NCBI GenBank assembly: GCA_934271725.1
Contig: CAKQSC010000051.1
Span: 1-7,082, forward strand
Reading direction: 5' to 3'
Length of the DNA: 7,082 nt
Origin: an uncultured Clostridia bacterium
Lineage (GTDB): Bacteria; Bacillota; Clostridia; Christensenellales; Borkfalkiaceae
Shown here: positions 6,910 through 7,082 of the stretch, piece after piece
How the letters are laid out: each line of letters begins with the position of its first letter
How positions within the stretch are numbered: the first letter of the stretch is position 1
Translations under genes and position numbers: made by a program
The notes under the pieces: model-generated
Database searches by the model: none
What the model was told of the DNA's origin: nothing
Seen by the model: the letters and a program-made list of their open reading frames with translations, nothing else

Positions 6910-7082
6910 TCAGATTTCCCAGATTTCGATTTCGCCCGCTGCGTTATAGTGCCAGTATTTTGCTTTGCTGTAATCGTATTCGCCGGTTGCAACAACGGTC
7001 TCGCCGCCGACGGTTACTTCGTTTCCGAATATGAAATAATCGCTGCCGTACTCGCCCTTGTATTCGTAGATGCCGTGATAGA
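6910..7082 (-). CDS. C-terminal fragment of a Tyr/Gly-rich protein of unknown function
   Basis: An open minus-strand frame enters from the right edge and ends at TGA (6912-6910), just before the terminator. The 56 visible residues begin YHGIYEYKGEYGSDYFIFGN and end AAGEIEIWEI. They are rich in Tyr, Gly and Glu with alternating beta-strand-like pattern, which would suit the last domain of an extracytoplasmic or surface protein. I recognise no family. Codons lean to GCA, ATC and GGC, whereas the operon prefers GCG for Ala, though the sample is small. The terminator and promoters between it and the operon indicate a separate transcription unit. Confidence 0.7.
   Translation of the reverse strand, partial: YHGIYEYKGEYGSDYFIFGNEVTVGGETVVATGEYDYSKAKYWHYNAAGEIEIWEI

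Noticed and set aside
6813..6995. 60-codon minus-strand frame across the terminator
   Set aside because: It overlaps the C-terminal coding fragment in another frame and reads through the terminator hairpin. Its basic, low-complexity translation matches nothing I know.
1..7082. CRISPR array, transposon, tRNA or rRNA
   Set aside because: I saw no regularly spaced repeats, transposase motifs, terminal inverted repeats or RNA gene signatures on either strand.

Overview
The window holds most of one minus-strand operon of the MoxR / DUF58 / von Willebrand factor A (VWA) type, related to the Bat "aerotolerance" clusters. All genes read right to left. In order of transcription they are: a three-helix membrane protein with an extracytoplasmic InlB-like repeat (6628-5612), a MoxR AAA+ ATPase (5582-4590), a DUF58 protein (4572-3673), a BatA-like membrane VWA protein (3676-1757), and a larger membrane protein with two VWA domains around a glutamine-amidotransferase-like domain (1745-1). 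The last gene runs off the left edge without its stop. Gaps are 29, 17, -4 and 11 bases, and I see no internal terminator, so one polycistronic transcript is likely.

Upstream of the operon lies an AT-rich intergenic region (6629-6909). It carries a near-consensus promoter (TTGACA, 18 bases, TATCAT), a possible second promoter with an extended -10 inside a palindrome next to the first gene, a GC alternating tract just upstream of the first -35, and a small inverted repeat. At its right side a hairpin terminator closes a different minus-strand gene, of which only the last 56 codons are present (7082-6910).

The organism is probably a Gram-positive anaerobe-type Firmicute (Clostridia-like). The evidence is strong AAGGAG ribosome sites, sigma-A type promoters, the gene order, and an InlB-type repeat. 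Codon use is distinctive: Thr, Ala and Ser are mostly ACG, GCG and TCG, while Arg is mostly AGA. This combination is reminiscent of uncultured gut Clostridia such as Christensenellales, but that placement is a guess.

How the genes may work together: MoxR ATPases act as chaperone-like partners of VWA proteins. DUF58 is a soluble VWA-fold protein, and the two downstream products present VWA domains outside the membrane. The module therefore looks like a cytoplasmic ATPase/adaptor pair serving a membrane-anchored set of metal-dependent adhesion domains, probably in envelope assembly or stress tolerance. The substrate cannot be read from the sequence. Most of this is a known type of gene cluster. 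The least ordinary part is the first gene, which joins a DUF4175-like membrane region to an InlB-like repeat.
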